From: G963665495 sp963677785
Lineage (GTDB): Bacteria > Desulfobacterota > Desulfovibrionia > Desulfovibrionales > Desulfovibrionaceae
NCBI GenBank assembly: GCA_963677785.2
Contig: CAXXDH010000001.1
Coordinates: forward strand, 1 to 64,000
DNA: 64,000 nucleotides
Reading direction: 5' to 3'
Below, piece after piece: positions 16,884-32,762 of this stretch. Both the position numbers and the translations under genes were made by a program. Under the pieces are notes generated by a model. That model worked only from the letters and a program-made list of their open reading frames with translations, was not told where the DNA came from and made no database searches. The first letter of the stretch is position 1. Each line of letters begins with the position of its first letter.

Positions 16884-18077
16884 ATGGCCAAGGCGAAATT
16901 TGAACGGAGCAAACCGCACGTAAATATCGGCACCGTGGGTCACATCGACCACGGCAAAACCACCTTGACCGCGGCGATCACCAAGATGCTTTCCTTGAAG
17001 GGTGGCGCCGAATTCGTCGCATTCGACGAAATCGACAAGGCGCCCGAAGAAAAGGAACGCGGCATCACCATCGCGACCGCTCATGTCGAATATCAGACCG
17101 ACTCGCGCCACTACGCTCACGTGGATTGCCCCGGTCACGCCGACTACATCAAGAACATGATCACTGGTGCGGCTCAGATGGACGGTGGTATCATCGTTGT
17201 TGCCGCCACGGACGGCCCCATGCCTCAGACTCGTGAGCACATTCTGCTCGCCCGTCAGGTCGGCGTGCCTTCCCTGGTCGTCTTCCTGAACAAGGTCGAC
17301 CTGGTGGACGATGAAGAATTGCTTGAACTTGTTGAGCTGGAAGTTCGCGAGCTGCTGAGCAAGTACGGCTTTCCCGGCGACGATATTCCTGTTGTCTCGG
17401 GCAGCGCACTCAAGGCTCTTGAAAGCGATGATCCCAACAGCGACGAAGCCAAATGCATTTTCGAACTCATGGATGCCTGCGACTCATATATTCCTGAGCC
17501 CGAGCGCGACATCGACAAGCCCTTCCTGATGCCCATTGAAGACGTCTTCAGCATCTCCGGCCGCGGTACCGTTGTTACCGGCCGTGTTGAGCGCGGCATC
17601 ATCAAGGTCGGCGACGAAGTGGAAATCGTCGGTGTCAAAGACACCACCAAGACCACTTGCACGGGTGTGGAGATGTTCCGCAAGCTGCTCGATCAGGGTC
17701 AGGCTGGTGACAATGTCGGCGCACTGCTTCGCGGCATCAAACGTGAAGACGTCGAACGCGGCCAGGTTCTTGCCGCTCCCGGTTCGATTACTCCGCACCG
17801 CAAGTTCAAGGCCGAAGTGTACGTCCTTTCCAAGGACGAAGGCGGACGCCACACCCCGTTCTTCACCGGTTATCGCCCGCAGTTCTACTTCCGTACCACG
17901 GATATCACCGGCGTGATTTCCCTGGCGGAAGGCGTTGAAATGGTTATGCCCGGCGACAACGCCACCTTTGGTGTCGAACTGATCGCTCCCATCGCCATGG
18001 AGCCCGGACTGCGTTTCGCCATCCGTGAAGGCGGCCGTACTGTTGGCGCCGGTGTTGTTTCCGAGATCGAGGAGTAA
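16884..18077 (+). CDS. tuf: Translation elongation factor Tu
   Basis: EF-Tu brings aminoacyl-tRNA to the ribosome as a GTP complex. The protein has 397 residues, standard length. The G1 motif is GHIDHGKTTL (about 19-28), then DCPGH (about 81), NKVD (about 136) and SGSALKAL. The AGGGGGAATC RBS precedes the ATG. It follows four tRNA genes and precedes rpmG, an order that matches thrU-tyrU-glyT-thrT-tufB of enteric bacteria. Co-transcription with the tRNAs is expected. Confidence 0.98.
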   Translation: MAKAKFERSKPHVNIGTVGHIDHGKTTLTAAITKMLSLKGGAEFVAFDEIDKAPEEKERGITIATAHVEYQTDSRHYAHVDCPGHADYIKNMITGAAQMDGGIIVVAATDGPMPQTREHILLARQVGVPSLVVFLNKVDLVDDEELLELVELEVRELLSKYGFPGDDIPVVSGSALKALESDDPNSDEAKCIFELMDACDSYIPEPERDIDKPFLMPIEDVFSISGRGTVVTGRVERGIIKVGDEVEIVGVKDTTKTTCTGVEMFRKLLDQGQAGDNVGALLRGIKREDVERGQVLAAPGSITPHRKFKAEVYVLSKDEGGRHTPFFTGYRPQFYFRTTDITGVISLAEGVEMVMPGDNATFGVELIAPIAMEPGLRFAIREGGRTVGAGVVSEIEE

Positions 18078-18082
18078 TTACT

Positions 18083-18232
18083 ATGCGTATCAATATCCAG
18101 CTCGCCTGCACTGAATGTAAGCGGCGGAATTACGTCACGACAAAGAACAAGAAGAATACCACTTCCCGTATTGAGTTGAGCAAATACTGCCCTTGGGACA
18201 AGAAGCACACAGTGCATCGGGAAACCAAGTAA
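18083..18232 (+). CDS. rpmG: 50S ribosomal protein L33
   Basis: This 49-residue gene starts with MRINIQLACTECKRRNY five bp after tuf. It has the CxxC pair near residue 9 and a later Cys in KYCPWDKKHTVH, typical of L33. It ends at 18232, before tRNA-Trp. The tuf/rpmG/trnW/secE/nusG order is common in bacteria. Confidence 0.95.
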   Translation: MRINIQLACTECKRRNYVTTKNKKNTTSRIELSKYCPWDKKHTVHRETK

Positions 18233-18290
18233 GTATCTCGCTTATACGTTGCGCGGGAACTAAGCGGAAACGCTGAGTGGTTCTTAGTGC

Positions 18291-18367
18291 AGGCCAGTAG
18301 CTCTAACGGCTAGAGCGCCGGTCTCCAAAACCGGATGTTGGGGGTTCGAATCCCTCCTGGCCTGCCA
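18291..18367 (+). tRNA. tRNA-Trp(CCA)
   Basis: This 77-nt cloverleaf has acceptor AGGCCAG/CTGGCCT, the CCA anticodon within TCTCCAAAA and an encoded 3' CCA. It lies between rpmG and secE, its usual place in many bacteria. Confidence 0.97.
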
Positions 18368-18394
18368 TAATTTTTTAGTGTTCCGGATAGCCAA

Positions 18395-18748
18395 ATGGGC
18401 AGAAGCAAAAATAAAGAAAAAAACGCAACTGATAAGAACGACGCGTCCGGGAAAGAAAATTTCGAACGCAGCGGGTCCGTCAAGAAAAGCTCCGAGGCGA
18501 AAGCCTCGAAAAACACGGACAAGAAGCAATCGGCGGCACAATCCTCTGGCGGAGTCGCTGGCAAAGTGCGTGAGCTGCGTGATTTCTTCGAAGAGTCGAA
18601 AGTCGAGCTGAAAAAAGTAACTTGGCCCTCACGTAAGGAAACCATAGCCACCAGTCTGGCGGTTCTGGTTCTGACGGTGGTCATGGCTTTGTACCTCGGT
18701 GTTGTCGATTTCGGTTTGTCCAGGCTTATTCAATTTATTCTCACTTAA
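18395..18748 (+). CDS. secE: Preprotein translocase subunit SecE
   Basis: SecE is the clamp subunit of SecYEG in the inner membrane. This 117-residue form has a long, charged, low-complexity N-terminus (about 1-55, rich in Lys, Ser, Ala), then the conserved amphipathic helix FFEESKVELKKVTWPSRKE and one membrane segment (about 85-112). The core SecE motif is present. It is followed by nusG, the standard arrangement. Confidence 0.95.
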   Translation: MGRSKNKEKNATDKNDASGKENFERSGSVKKSSEAKASKNTDKKQSAAQSSGGVAGKVRELRDFFEESKVELKKVTWPSRKETIATSLAVLVLTVVMALYLGVVDFGLSRLIQFILT

Positions 18749-18793
18749 TACACAACGTCAGGAAGAAGGCGCAGAGCGTCATTGGTGAACCGC

Positions 18794-19348
18794 ATGGCAG
18801 ATGAAGAAGCCATAACTCCAAAGGCCAGATGGTATATTATTCACGCCTACTCGGGTTTTGAGCAGCGTGTGGAAAAGACCGTCAAGGAAATGATCCGTAC
18901 GGGCCAGTCAAAAGGCCTGGTAGAGGACTGCGTAGTCCCTACCGAACGGGTTATTGAACTGGTCAAAGGGGCTAAGAAAACATCCACCCGCAAGTTTTAT
19001 CCTGGGTACGTGATGATCAAGATGGTCCTCAATGACGAGTCCTGGCACTTGATACAGTCCATACCGAGAGTGACGGGATTTGTAGGTGGCCGGAACAGAC
19101 CTACGCCGATGCGCGATAGTGAAGCTGCCAAGATTCTTTCTATGATTGAGCAGCGTCAGGAAAAACCTCGTCCCAAGTTTCATTTTGAACGCGGTGACGA
19201 AGTTCGCGTCATTGACGGGCCGTTCGGCGGATTCAACGGTATTGTCGACGATGTGAATTACGATAAAGGGAAATTGCGCGTCGAGGTTTCCATCTTCGGT
19301 CGGCAGACACCTGTCGAGCTTGATTTTGTGCAAGTGACCAAAGGATAG
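18794..19348 (+). CDS. nusG: Transcription termination/antitermination factor NusG
   Basis: NusG binds RNA polymerase and links it to Rho and the ribosome. The N-terminal domain begins ARWYIIHAYSGFEQRVEKT. The KOW motif FERGDEVRVIDGPFGGFNG lies near the C-terminus. With ATG at 18794 it has 184 residues; a GTG at 18785 or TTG at 18782 in frame would add three or four residues, and no RBS settles the choice. Confidence 0.95.
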   Translation: MADEEAITPKARWYIIHAYSGFEQRVEKTVKEMIRTGQSKGLVEDCVVPTERVIELVKGAKKTSTRKFYPGYVMIKMVLNDESWHLIQSIPRVTGFVGGRNRPTPMRDSEAAKILSMIEQRQEKPRPKFHFERGDEVRVIDGPFGGFNGIVDDVNYDKGKLRVEVSIFGRQTPVELDFVQVTKG

Positions 19349-19420
19349 CGACAGCGTTTTTTGAGAATGTGTTCCTTCAAGGTGGATGAATGCCTTGCGG
19401 GTATATGGAGGTATAGAGCA

Positions 19421-19843
19421 ATGGCCAAAAAAATCATAGCGAAAATCAAGCTGCAGATCCCGGCGGGCTCCGCGAACCCGTCGCCTCCGGTTGGACCGGC
19501 TCTGGGTCAGCATGGCTTGAATATTATGGAATTTTGCAAGGCATTCAATGCCAAGACTCAGGATCAAAAGGGCACGATTACACCTGTTGAAATCACCGTC
19601 TTTGCGGATCGTACGTTCAGCTTCATCACCAAGACGCCTCCTGCATCGGTTCTTTTGTTGAAGGCTGCAAAGATCGACAAGGGGTCGCCTGAACCCAACC
19701 GGAACAAGGTAGCTAAGGTAACCAAGGCCCAGGTGGAAGAAATTGCTCGCTTGAAAATGCCCGACTTGACCGCCAAGGACGTGGAAGCCGCCATGCATTC
19801 CATCATGGGCACCGCGCGCAGCATGGGCATAGAAGTTCAATAG
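19421..19843 (+). CDS. rplK: 50S ribosomal protein L11
   Basis: L11 forms the GTPase-associated centre with L10/L12. The 140-residue protein starts MAKKIIAKIKLQIPAG, with PSPPVGPALGQHGLNIM as the conserved N-domain motif. A GGAGG RBS precedes the ATG at 19421, and the frame extension from 19361 is not coding. rplA follows 17 bp downstream. Confidence 0.97.
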   Translation: MAKKIIAKIKLQIPAGSANPSPPVGPALGQHGLNIMEFCKAFNAKTQDQKGTITPVEITVFADRTFSFITKTPPASVLLLKAAKIDKGSPEPNRNKVAKVTKAQVEEIARLKMPDLTAKDVEAAMHSIMGTARSMGIEVQ

Positions 19844-19860
19844 TAGGGAAGGTAAACACC

Positions 19861-20568
19861 ATGGGCAAGCTAGGAAAAAAATACAGAACGGCCATTGATG
19901 GCCTGGATTTGACATCTCGTTTCGACATTGAAGAAGGCGTTCGCCTTGCGGTCGGACGTGCCTTTGCCAAATTCGACGAAACGGTTGATGTGGCTTTCAA
20001 TCTGGGCGTTGATCCCAAATATTCCGATCAGATGGTCCGTGGCGCGGTAACCCTTCCGCATGGATTGGGCAAAACCGTTCGCGTGGCCGTTTTCTGCAAA
20101 GGCGACAAAGAAGCCGAGGCCAAAGAGGCCGGTGCGGATATCGTCGGCGGTGAGGAGCTGGTCGATCAGGTCAAAAACGGCTTTCTGGATTTCGACAAAG
20201 CCGTTGCCACTCCGGACATGATGGCCAAAGTAGGTCAGATCGGACGTATTCTCGGCCCTCGTGGCTTGATGCCGAACGCTAAAACCGGAACCGTTACCTT
20301 TGAGATCGGCAACGCGGTCAAAGAAATGAAAGCCGGACGTGTTGAATTCAAGGTTGACAAGGCCGGAGTTCTGCATGCCCCCTTGGGCAAGGTTTCTTTC
20401 GGCGCCGAGAAGATCCTGGACAATCTCAAGTCCATCATGGAAACCGTGATGCGTTTGAAACCCTCTTCCGCAAAAGGAACCTACATCCGTGGTATGGCTG
20501 TGGCCACCACCATGGGGCCTGGCATCAAGATTGATACGGTGTCGGTACGTAAGTTTCTGGAAGGGTAG
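19861..20568 (+). CDS. rplA: 50S ribosomal protein L1
   Basis: L1 forms the L1 stalk and moves deacylated tRNA out of the E site. The 235-residue protein has the L1 signature near IGRILGPRGLMPNAKTGTV. In many bacteria L1 represses its own operon with rplK. It is followed by the rplJ leader. Confidence 0.97.
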   Translation: MGKLGKKYRTAIDGLDLTSRFDIEEGVRLAVGRAFAKFDETVDVAFNLGVDPKYSDQMVRGAVTLPHGLGKTVRVAVFCKGDKEAEAKEAGADIVGGEELVDQVKNGFLDFDKAVATPDMMAKVGQIGRILGPRGLMPNAKTGTVTFEIGNAVKEMKAGRVEFKVDKAGVLHAPLGKVSFGAEKILDNLKSIMETVMRLKPSSAKGTYIRGMAVATTMGPGIKIDTVSVRKFLEG

Positions 20569-20599
20569 TTCCCGCAGGATTTGATCTCTTTTATACAAT

Positions 20600-20770
20600 C
20601 AAAAGATTTTTGAGAAAAATCAACACACCGGCAGTGAGCGAAATAGCATCACTGCCGGTCTGTTGCACCAATTTGGCTACGGAAAAATGAGTCGAAGAAA
20701 GCAGGTGAGTCGCAAGACTCTTAATTTCCTGCCGAGACAGCGCTTTGACTCGTTTTTTCACCTTTTAACC
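20600..20770 (+). promoter_or_regulatory. rplJ leader (L10 binding/attenuation region)
   Basis: This long structured leader lies between rplA and rplJ. An 11-bp perfect stem (20627-20637 / 20649-20659) is followed by a nested structure: an outer pairing of about 20685 with the segment ending at 20757, GCAGG with CCTGC, and GAGTC with GACTC. It ends GACTCGTTTTTT, like a terminator. This fits the known L10(L12)4 autoregulatory leader plus a possible attenuator. Confidence 0.65.
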
Positions 20771-20790
20771 CTTACTTGAAGGAGTCGCGC

Positions 20791-21312
20791 GTGAACAGAG
20801 CGGAAAAAGGCGCAGTCATTCAGGGCCTGAAAGAAAAGGCCGATGGCGCTTCCATCGCGGTTGTCACAGACTTCAAGGGGATGAAGGTTGAAGAAATGAC
20901 CGAACTAAGGGTCAAGCTTCGCGATGCTGGCGTTCATTACCAGGTTGTGAAGAATACCCTTGCAAGGCTTGCTTTGACCGACGGTCCTCATGACGTGATC
21001 AAGGACAGGTTCAAGGAAAACTGCGCGGTCGCATTGGGCGCCGATGACCCTGTCATCGTTGCCAAAACCCTGGCGGATTTCGCCAAGACCAACAAGAAGT
21101 TCGAAATCAGGTACGGCAGCCTGGAAGGGAAGTTTCTGGATGTTGATGGACTGAAGGCTCTGTCCTCGCTCCCGGGCAAACCCGAACTGCTGAGCAAAAT
21201 GCTCGGCACCATGAACGCCGTGCCGCAGAATTTTGTCTCTTTGCTGGCCAATGTGCCTCGTGGTTTGCTGAATGCCTTGAACGCTATCAAAGAACAAAAA
21301 GAAAACGCCTAA
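20791..21312 (+). CDS. rplJ: 50S ribosomal protein L10
   Basis: L10 anchors L7/L12 dimers on the ribosome stalk. The start is GTG at 20791 (VNRAEKGAVIQGL), with AAGGAG immediately upstream; an in-frame TTG at 20776 would overlap that RBS. It has 173 residues, the usual size. The structured leader before it suggests translational autoregulation. Confidence 0.96.
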   Translation: MNRAEKGAVIQGLKEKADGASIAVVTDFKGMKVEEMTELRVKLRDAGVHYQVVKNTLARLALTDGPHDVIKDRFKENCAVALGADDPVIVAKTLADFAKTNKKFEIRYGSLEGKFLDVDGLKALSSLPGKPELLSKMLGTMNAVPQNFVSLLANVPRGLLNALNAIKEQKENA

Positions 21313-21341
21313 ATCAAAGCGCTTGATAAGGAGAATTTATC

Positions 21342-21731
21342 ATGGGTGTTACCAAAGAAGAAGTAGTCGAATTTATTTCCAATATGACCGTTCTGGATCT
21401 GGCTGAATTCATTAAGGAACTCGAAGAGAAGTTCGGTGTTTCCGCTGCAGCTCCTGTTGCCGCAGTTGCCGCCATGCCTGGCGCCGGCGGTGGCGATGCC
21501 GCTCCTGCTGAAGAAGAACAGACCGAGTTCGATGTTATTCTGACCGGAGCCGGCGGCAACAAGATCGCCGTCATCAAGGCTGTCCGTGCTCTGACCGGCC
21601 TGGGCCTCAAGGAAGCCAAGGCTAAAGTCGACGAAGCTCCTCAGGCCATCAAGGAAGCTGTTTCCAAGGATGAGGCTGAGGAAGCCAAAAAGCAGCTTGA
21701 AGAAGCTGGTGCTGAAGTCGAAGTCAAATAA
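21342..21731 (+). CDS. rplL: 50S ribosomal protein L7/L12
   Basis: This protein makes the flexible stalk that recruits translation factors. It has 129 residues: an N-terminal dimerisation helix (MGVTKEEVVEFIS), an Ala/Gly/Glu-rich hinge around 35-60, and a C-terminal domain with KIAVIKAVRALTGLGLKEAK. AAGGAG precedes the ATG. It is followed by an attenuator-like hairpin before rpoB. Confidence 0.97.
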   Translation: MGVTKEEVVEFISNMTVLDLAEFIKELEEKFGVSAAAPVAAVAAMPGAGGGDAAPAEEEQTEFDVILTGAGGNKIAVIKAVRALTGLGLKEAKAKVDEAPQAIKEAVSKDEAEEAKKQLEEAGAEVEVK

Positions 21732-21776
21732 GACTTCCCGCAGCATAACGCGATCTTCGCGAATCAGAATCTTGAC

Positions 21777-21810
21777 ACCTCCGGAGAAATCCTTTTCTCC
21801 GGAGGTTCTT
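21777..21810 (+). terminator. rplL-rpoB intergenic attenuator
   Basis: A perfect 13-bp stem (21777-21789 / 21794-21806) is followed by TCTTCT. The weak T tract suits partial termination or RNase processing, as known between rplL and rpoB elsewhere. Confidence 0.7.
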
Positions 21811-22190
21811 CTGCAATGTCGTTGACGAGTACGTGGTGAACAAACCACGGTTTTTTATTTTTATGCAATTGGGTAAATGCCAGTAAAAACGGAGGGTTAA
21901 GCAGATCGTTGGCTGAATGTAACGATACGAAACCAAACGGCTCATGTCAAAGGCATTTTTAGTGTTTTATTTTTGCAAATTTTGTGCGTATATTATAGTA
22001 TGCATGAATATAAGGACGGAAAACCTTGGGAAGGCTCGGCGCTTCCCCATAGGTGCGTCCGAAACACTATCTTACCCATCATTCCAAGAATGTTTTCCAG
22101 GATCATACTAGCGCAAAGCTAATAAAAGCACGAGCGTTGCTCAGGGTCTTGCAACATTCCCTGCTTCAACCTTCTATATTAGGGGAAAAT
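21811..22190. other. rpoB upstream region, no gene
   Basis: This 380-bp AT-rich stretch holds no gene. The region 21973-21999 (TTGCAA, then TATAGT after 15 bp) could be a weak promoter. An RBS AGGGG at about 22181 serves rpoB. Confidence 0.5.
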
Positions 22191-26300
<4,110 letters not shown>

Positions 26301-26377
26301 ACGTCTGGCAGCCGTTAGACGAACCAAGACCGAAGATGACGCTCTTCGGCCAAAACTTATATTATGGGGAATAGTCT

Positions 26378-30532
<4,155 letters not shown>

Positions 30533-30559
30533 GGCGATCCGCGTACAATTCATGAAATA

Positions 30560-30592
30560 AAGGCCTCTGTCACATGACGGAGGCCTTTTTTC
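30560..30592 (+). terminator. Terminator of the rpoBC operon
   Basis: A 12-bp stem AAGGCCTCTGTC / GACGGAGGCCTT (one G-U) is followed by a T run at 30586-30591. Confidence 0.9.
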
Positions 30593-30613
30593 TTAGGCGG
30601 CAAATAAGATGAT

Positions 30614-30644
30614 GGGGACGGAGGAGGGGGGGATCTCCGTCCCC
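30614..30644 (-). terminator. Hairpin downstream of the first 8-Cys gene
   Basis: A perfect 10-bp stem (30614-30623 / 30635-30644) lies 27 bp past the stop. It lacks a T tract, so terminator function is uncertain. Confidence 0.4.
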
Positions 30645-30670
30645 TATAGAATTACGCCGTAGAGAGGGGT

Positions 30671-30877
30671 CTATTTACAGCCGGCTTTGCACTGATCCTC
30701 TTGGGCGGCGCATTCTTTCTCACAGGCTTGATCTCCTTGGCAGCTCTTTTTGCACATTTCGACGTGAGCTTCGCAATTCTGAAGGCATTTGGAAGCGTCT
30801 TCTGCTGCACATGCAACAGGAATGGAAACGGCAAGAACAAAAGCCAGAGACATAATTAACATAATGATACGATCCAT
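30671..30877 (-). CDS. 8-Cys exported small protein, copy A
   Basis: This 68-residue protein has a signal peptide (about 1-24, ending VACA-AE). The mature part holds eight Cys spaced C-x3-C-x6-C-x3-C-x5-C-x3-C-x6-C-x3-C (SKCLQNCEAHVEMCKKSC, then GDQACEKECAAQEDQCKAGC). Copies B (31455-31664) and C (51558-51776) have exactly the same spacing. Two CX3C-x6-CX3C units suggest helical hairpins joined by disulfides or a metal site; there is no CxxCH, so heme is unlikely. AAGGAG precedes the ATG at 30877. I know of no function. Confidence 0.85.
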   Translation of the reverse strand: MDRIIMLIMSLAFVLAVSIPVACAAEDASKCLQNCEAHVEMCKKSCQGDQACEKECAAQEDQCKAGCK

Positions 30878-31454
30878 TTTTTTCTCCTTTGCTTGAAAGT
30901 AAGCAAGTAAAAAATGCAACAACTAACGACTAAATAGCTTATACACATTTTGATTTACTGCTGTCGATTGCTTCATGTTTGTTTTACATAAGATTTACAA
31001 AGAATATTTTAGGATATGTGCTTCAAACATAGAATTGAAAACTGCCCTTCATAAGGTAAAATCAGTGCTAAGCACAAAAATGCATTGAACAGCTTCAATA
31101 TGAAAATCGGTTACATTTGAGCCTTGTTGAAGCTCGTCATCAAACAGCAAATGACTGATAAACAGGATGGATGCTTCCTGTTAGGAAGAGAATCTGGAAC
31201 TTATTGAAAAATTCTGTCGGGAGCTTTGAGTGTGATAGGACAATGCCGGGTAATGTGAATGGAGCAGGAATTTTTTCGATACAAAATTGATTCATTTCGT
31301 ATGAAAAAGAGGCAAATTGAAATGAGAGAAGTGTGTCGGATGTGCAAAGAATACCTGGTGAAATGCGATAAGAATAAATAAAAACAAAGTGCTGTCATGG
31401 AAAAAAAGGGGTGGAAAAACCACCCCTTGAAGTCAATACAAAACGATTGAAAGC
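30878..31454. other. AT-rich intergenic region between two 8-Cys genes
   Basis: There are 577 bp with no supported gene. An 87-codon minus ORF (31201-31464) has no RBS and overlaps the gene B terminator, and I reject it. The promoter of copy A must lie at its low-coordinate end. Confidence 0.5.
31401..31428 (-). terminator. Terminator of 8-Cys copy B
   Basis: A perfect 9-bp stem (31406-31414 / 31420-31428) is followed on the minus strand by seven Ts. Confidence 0.9.
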
Positions 31455-31664
31455 TTAGTTGCAACCGATTTTACAAGCTTCTTCTTGTTCGGCGCAGTCT
31501 TTTTCGCAAGCAGCATCTCCGGCGCACGTTTTTTTGCAGGTTTCAGTTTTTGCTTCACATTCTTTCTGACATTTGGCGGTATTGTCAGTCGTGGCAAAAG
31601 CTGCGGGTACGGAAAAAACCAAAACCAGAGCCAGGGTCATAAAAAAAGCCGCAAAACGTTTCAT
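31455..31664 (-). CDS. 8-Cys exported small protein, copy B
   Basis: This 69-residue protein starts MKRFAAFFMTLALVLVFS, a signal peptide ending AFA near residue 23. The mature peptide (AKCQKECEAKTETCKKTC, then GDAACEKDCAEQEEACKIGC) has the same eight-Cys spacing as copies A and C, and it is closest to A. GGAG precedes the ATG at 31664; upstream in-frame ATGs would overlap the RBS. It is monocistronic with its own terminator. Confidence 0.87.
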   Translation of the reverse strand: MKRFAAFFMTLALVLVFSVPAAFATTDNTAKCQKECEAKTETCKKTCAGDAACEKDCAEQEEACKIGCN

Positions 31665-31909
31665 GTGCATTTTCTCCTGCATAAAAAGGTAAGCAATTAA
31701 TAGTAAAGACTAGGGCCACAACAGACCTATATGCTTTTTTTTACCATGTTGTCGATAGAATTTTTATTAACGGGATACAAAAAACGTAGGCCGGGCTGGT
31801 TGCCGTGGCCCTGGCATGCCAAGGTGACGGGATTGCATTTGTTCCTCAAAGAAATATGATTGGAGCACGCAATTTTTCAGGAATCGAGCAGTTGCCGGGG
31901 GAAAGAGAA

Positions 31910-32689
31910 ATGGAAAGCAATACGGGTAGAGAATATGTTGAGAAAATGGTGGGGCTGGTTACCGATATAGCCAGGGGGCATCGGGACAGTGTGCAGGCTT
32001 TGCTGGATTTGACTATACCAGGGCAGGCGCCTGACTTTGTCTGCAAACTGGCGGAAGCCATAGGCAAGATCGTTGTGCAAAATGAGGCCAAGGCGTTTAA
32101 GCTCGAACTGATGATAGAAGACTTGCTGGCCATGCAGCTGGCCCTGGAACAGGCCCGGCACGATCCGTTGACCGGCCTGCCCAACAGAGCCATGTTTCAT
32201 GACACGCTTTGCCGGCAGTGCAGCCAGGCGCGCGAATGCGGCAGACTGATGGCTTTGTTGTTTTTTGATCTGGACAAATTCAAGGAAGTCAACGATACGC
32301 TCGGGCATCAGGCCGGAGATGAACTGCTGGTCCAGGTTGCGCGCCGGTTGGAAAAAAGCGTTGGGAGGCAGGGGGTGGTCGCCAGACAGGGCGGTGATGA
32401 ATTTACTCTGCTTTTGCCGTACCCCGCAGCCGAACAGGATGCGGAAGTCCTTGCTTGTCAGATTGTTTCCGAAGTATCCCAACCCTTTGCCTTATCCTCC
32501 GGCGACGTGCAGGTCAGTTGCTCCGTAGGGATTTCCTTTTTTCCCGAGGATGCGGATTCACCTTTGACCCTTTTGAAAAATGCCGATGTGGCCATGTATG
32601 ATGCCAAACACCACGGACGCAATACGTACAAGCGGTATACCAATGGAGACGGGCAAGAACCTGCAATAACCTGCGGAAATGTGGAATAA
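31910..32689 (+). CDS. Diguanylate cyclase (GGDEF)
   Basis: This cytoplasmic enzyme makes cyclic di-GMP. An N-terminal helical region (about 1-80) leads to the GGDEF domain, with DPLTGLPNRAMF at 85-96 and the active site RQGGDEF (GGDEF 161-165). The usual RxxD inhibitory site is absent (RQGV at that place), so product inhibition may be lost. I start at ATG 31910 with GGGGGAAAGA before it (259 residues); the frame is open back to 31805. Confidence 0.9.
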   Translation: MESNTGREYVEKMVGLVTDIARGHRDSVQALLDLTIPGQAPDFVCKLAEAIGKIVVQNEAKAFKLELMIEDLLAMQLALEQARHDPLTGLPNRAMFHDTLCRQCSQARECGRLMALLFFDLDKFKEVNDTLGHQAGDELLVQVARRLEKSVGRQGVVARQGGDEFTLLLPYPAAEQDAEVLACQIVSEVSQPFALSSGDVQVSCSVGISFFPEDADSPLTLLKNADVAMYDAKHHGRNTYKRYTNGDGQEPAITCGNVE

Positions 32690-32762
32690 CGCGAGCGCGG
32701 CAGGATTTTTTCGGTACTGCTTTTTTTTGAGCAGGCGCCTAAGAACAACCACTCCATGGCTT

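Noticed and set aside
31201..31464. 87-codon minus-strand ORF
   Set aside because: No RBS, runs through the terminator of the eight-Cys copy B gene and overlaps its end, with no recognisable protein features.
30671..31664. Eight-Cys peptides as small cytochromes or ferredoxins
   Set aside because: No CxxCH heme motif and no CxxCxxCxxxC cluster motif; spacing is CX3C only.
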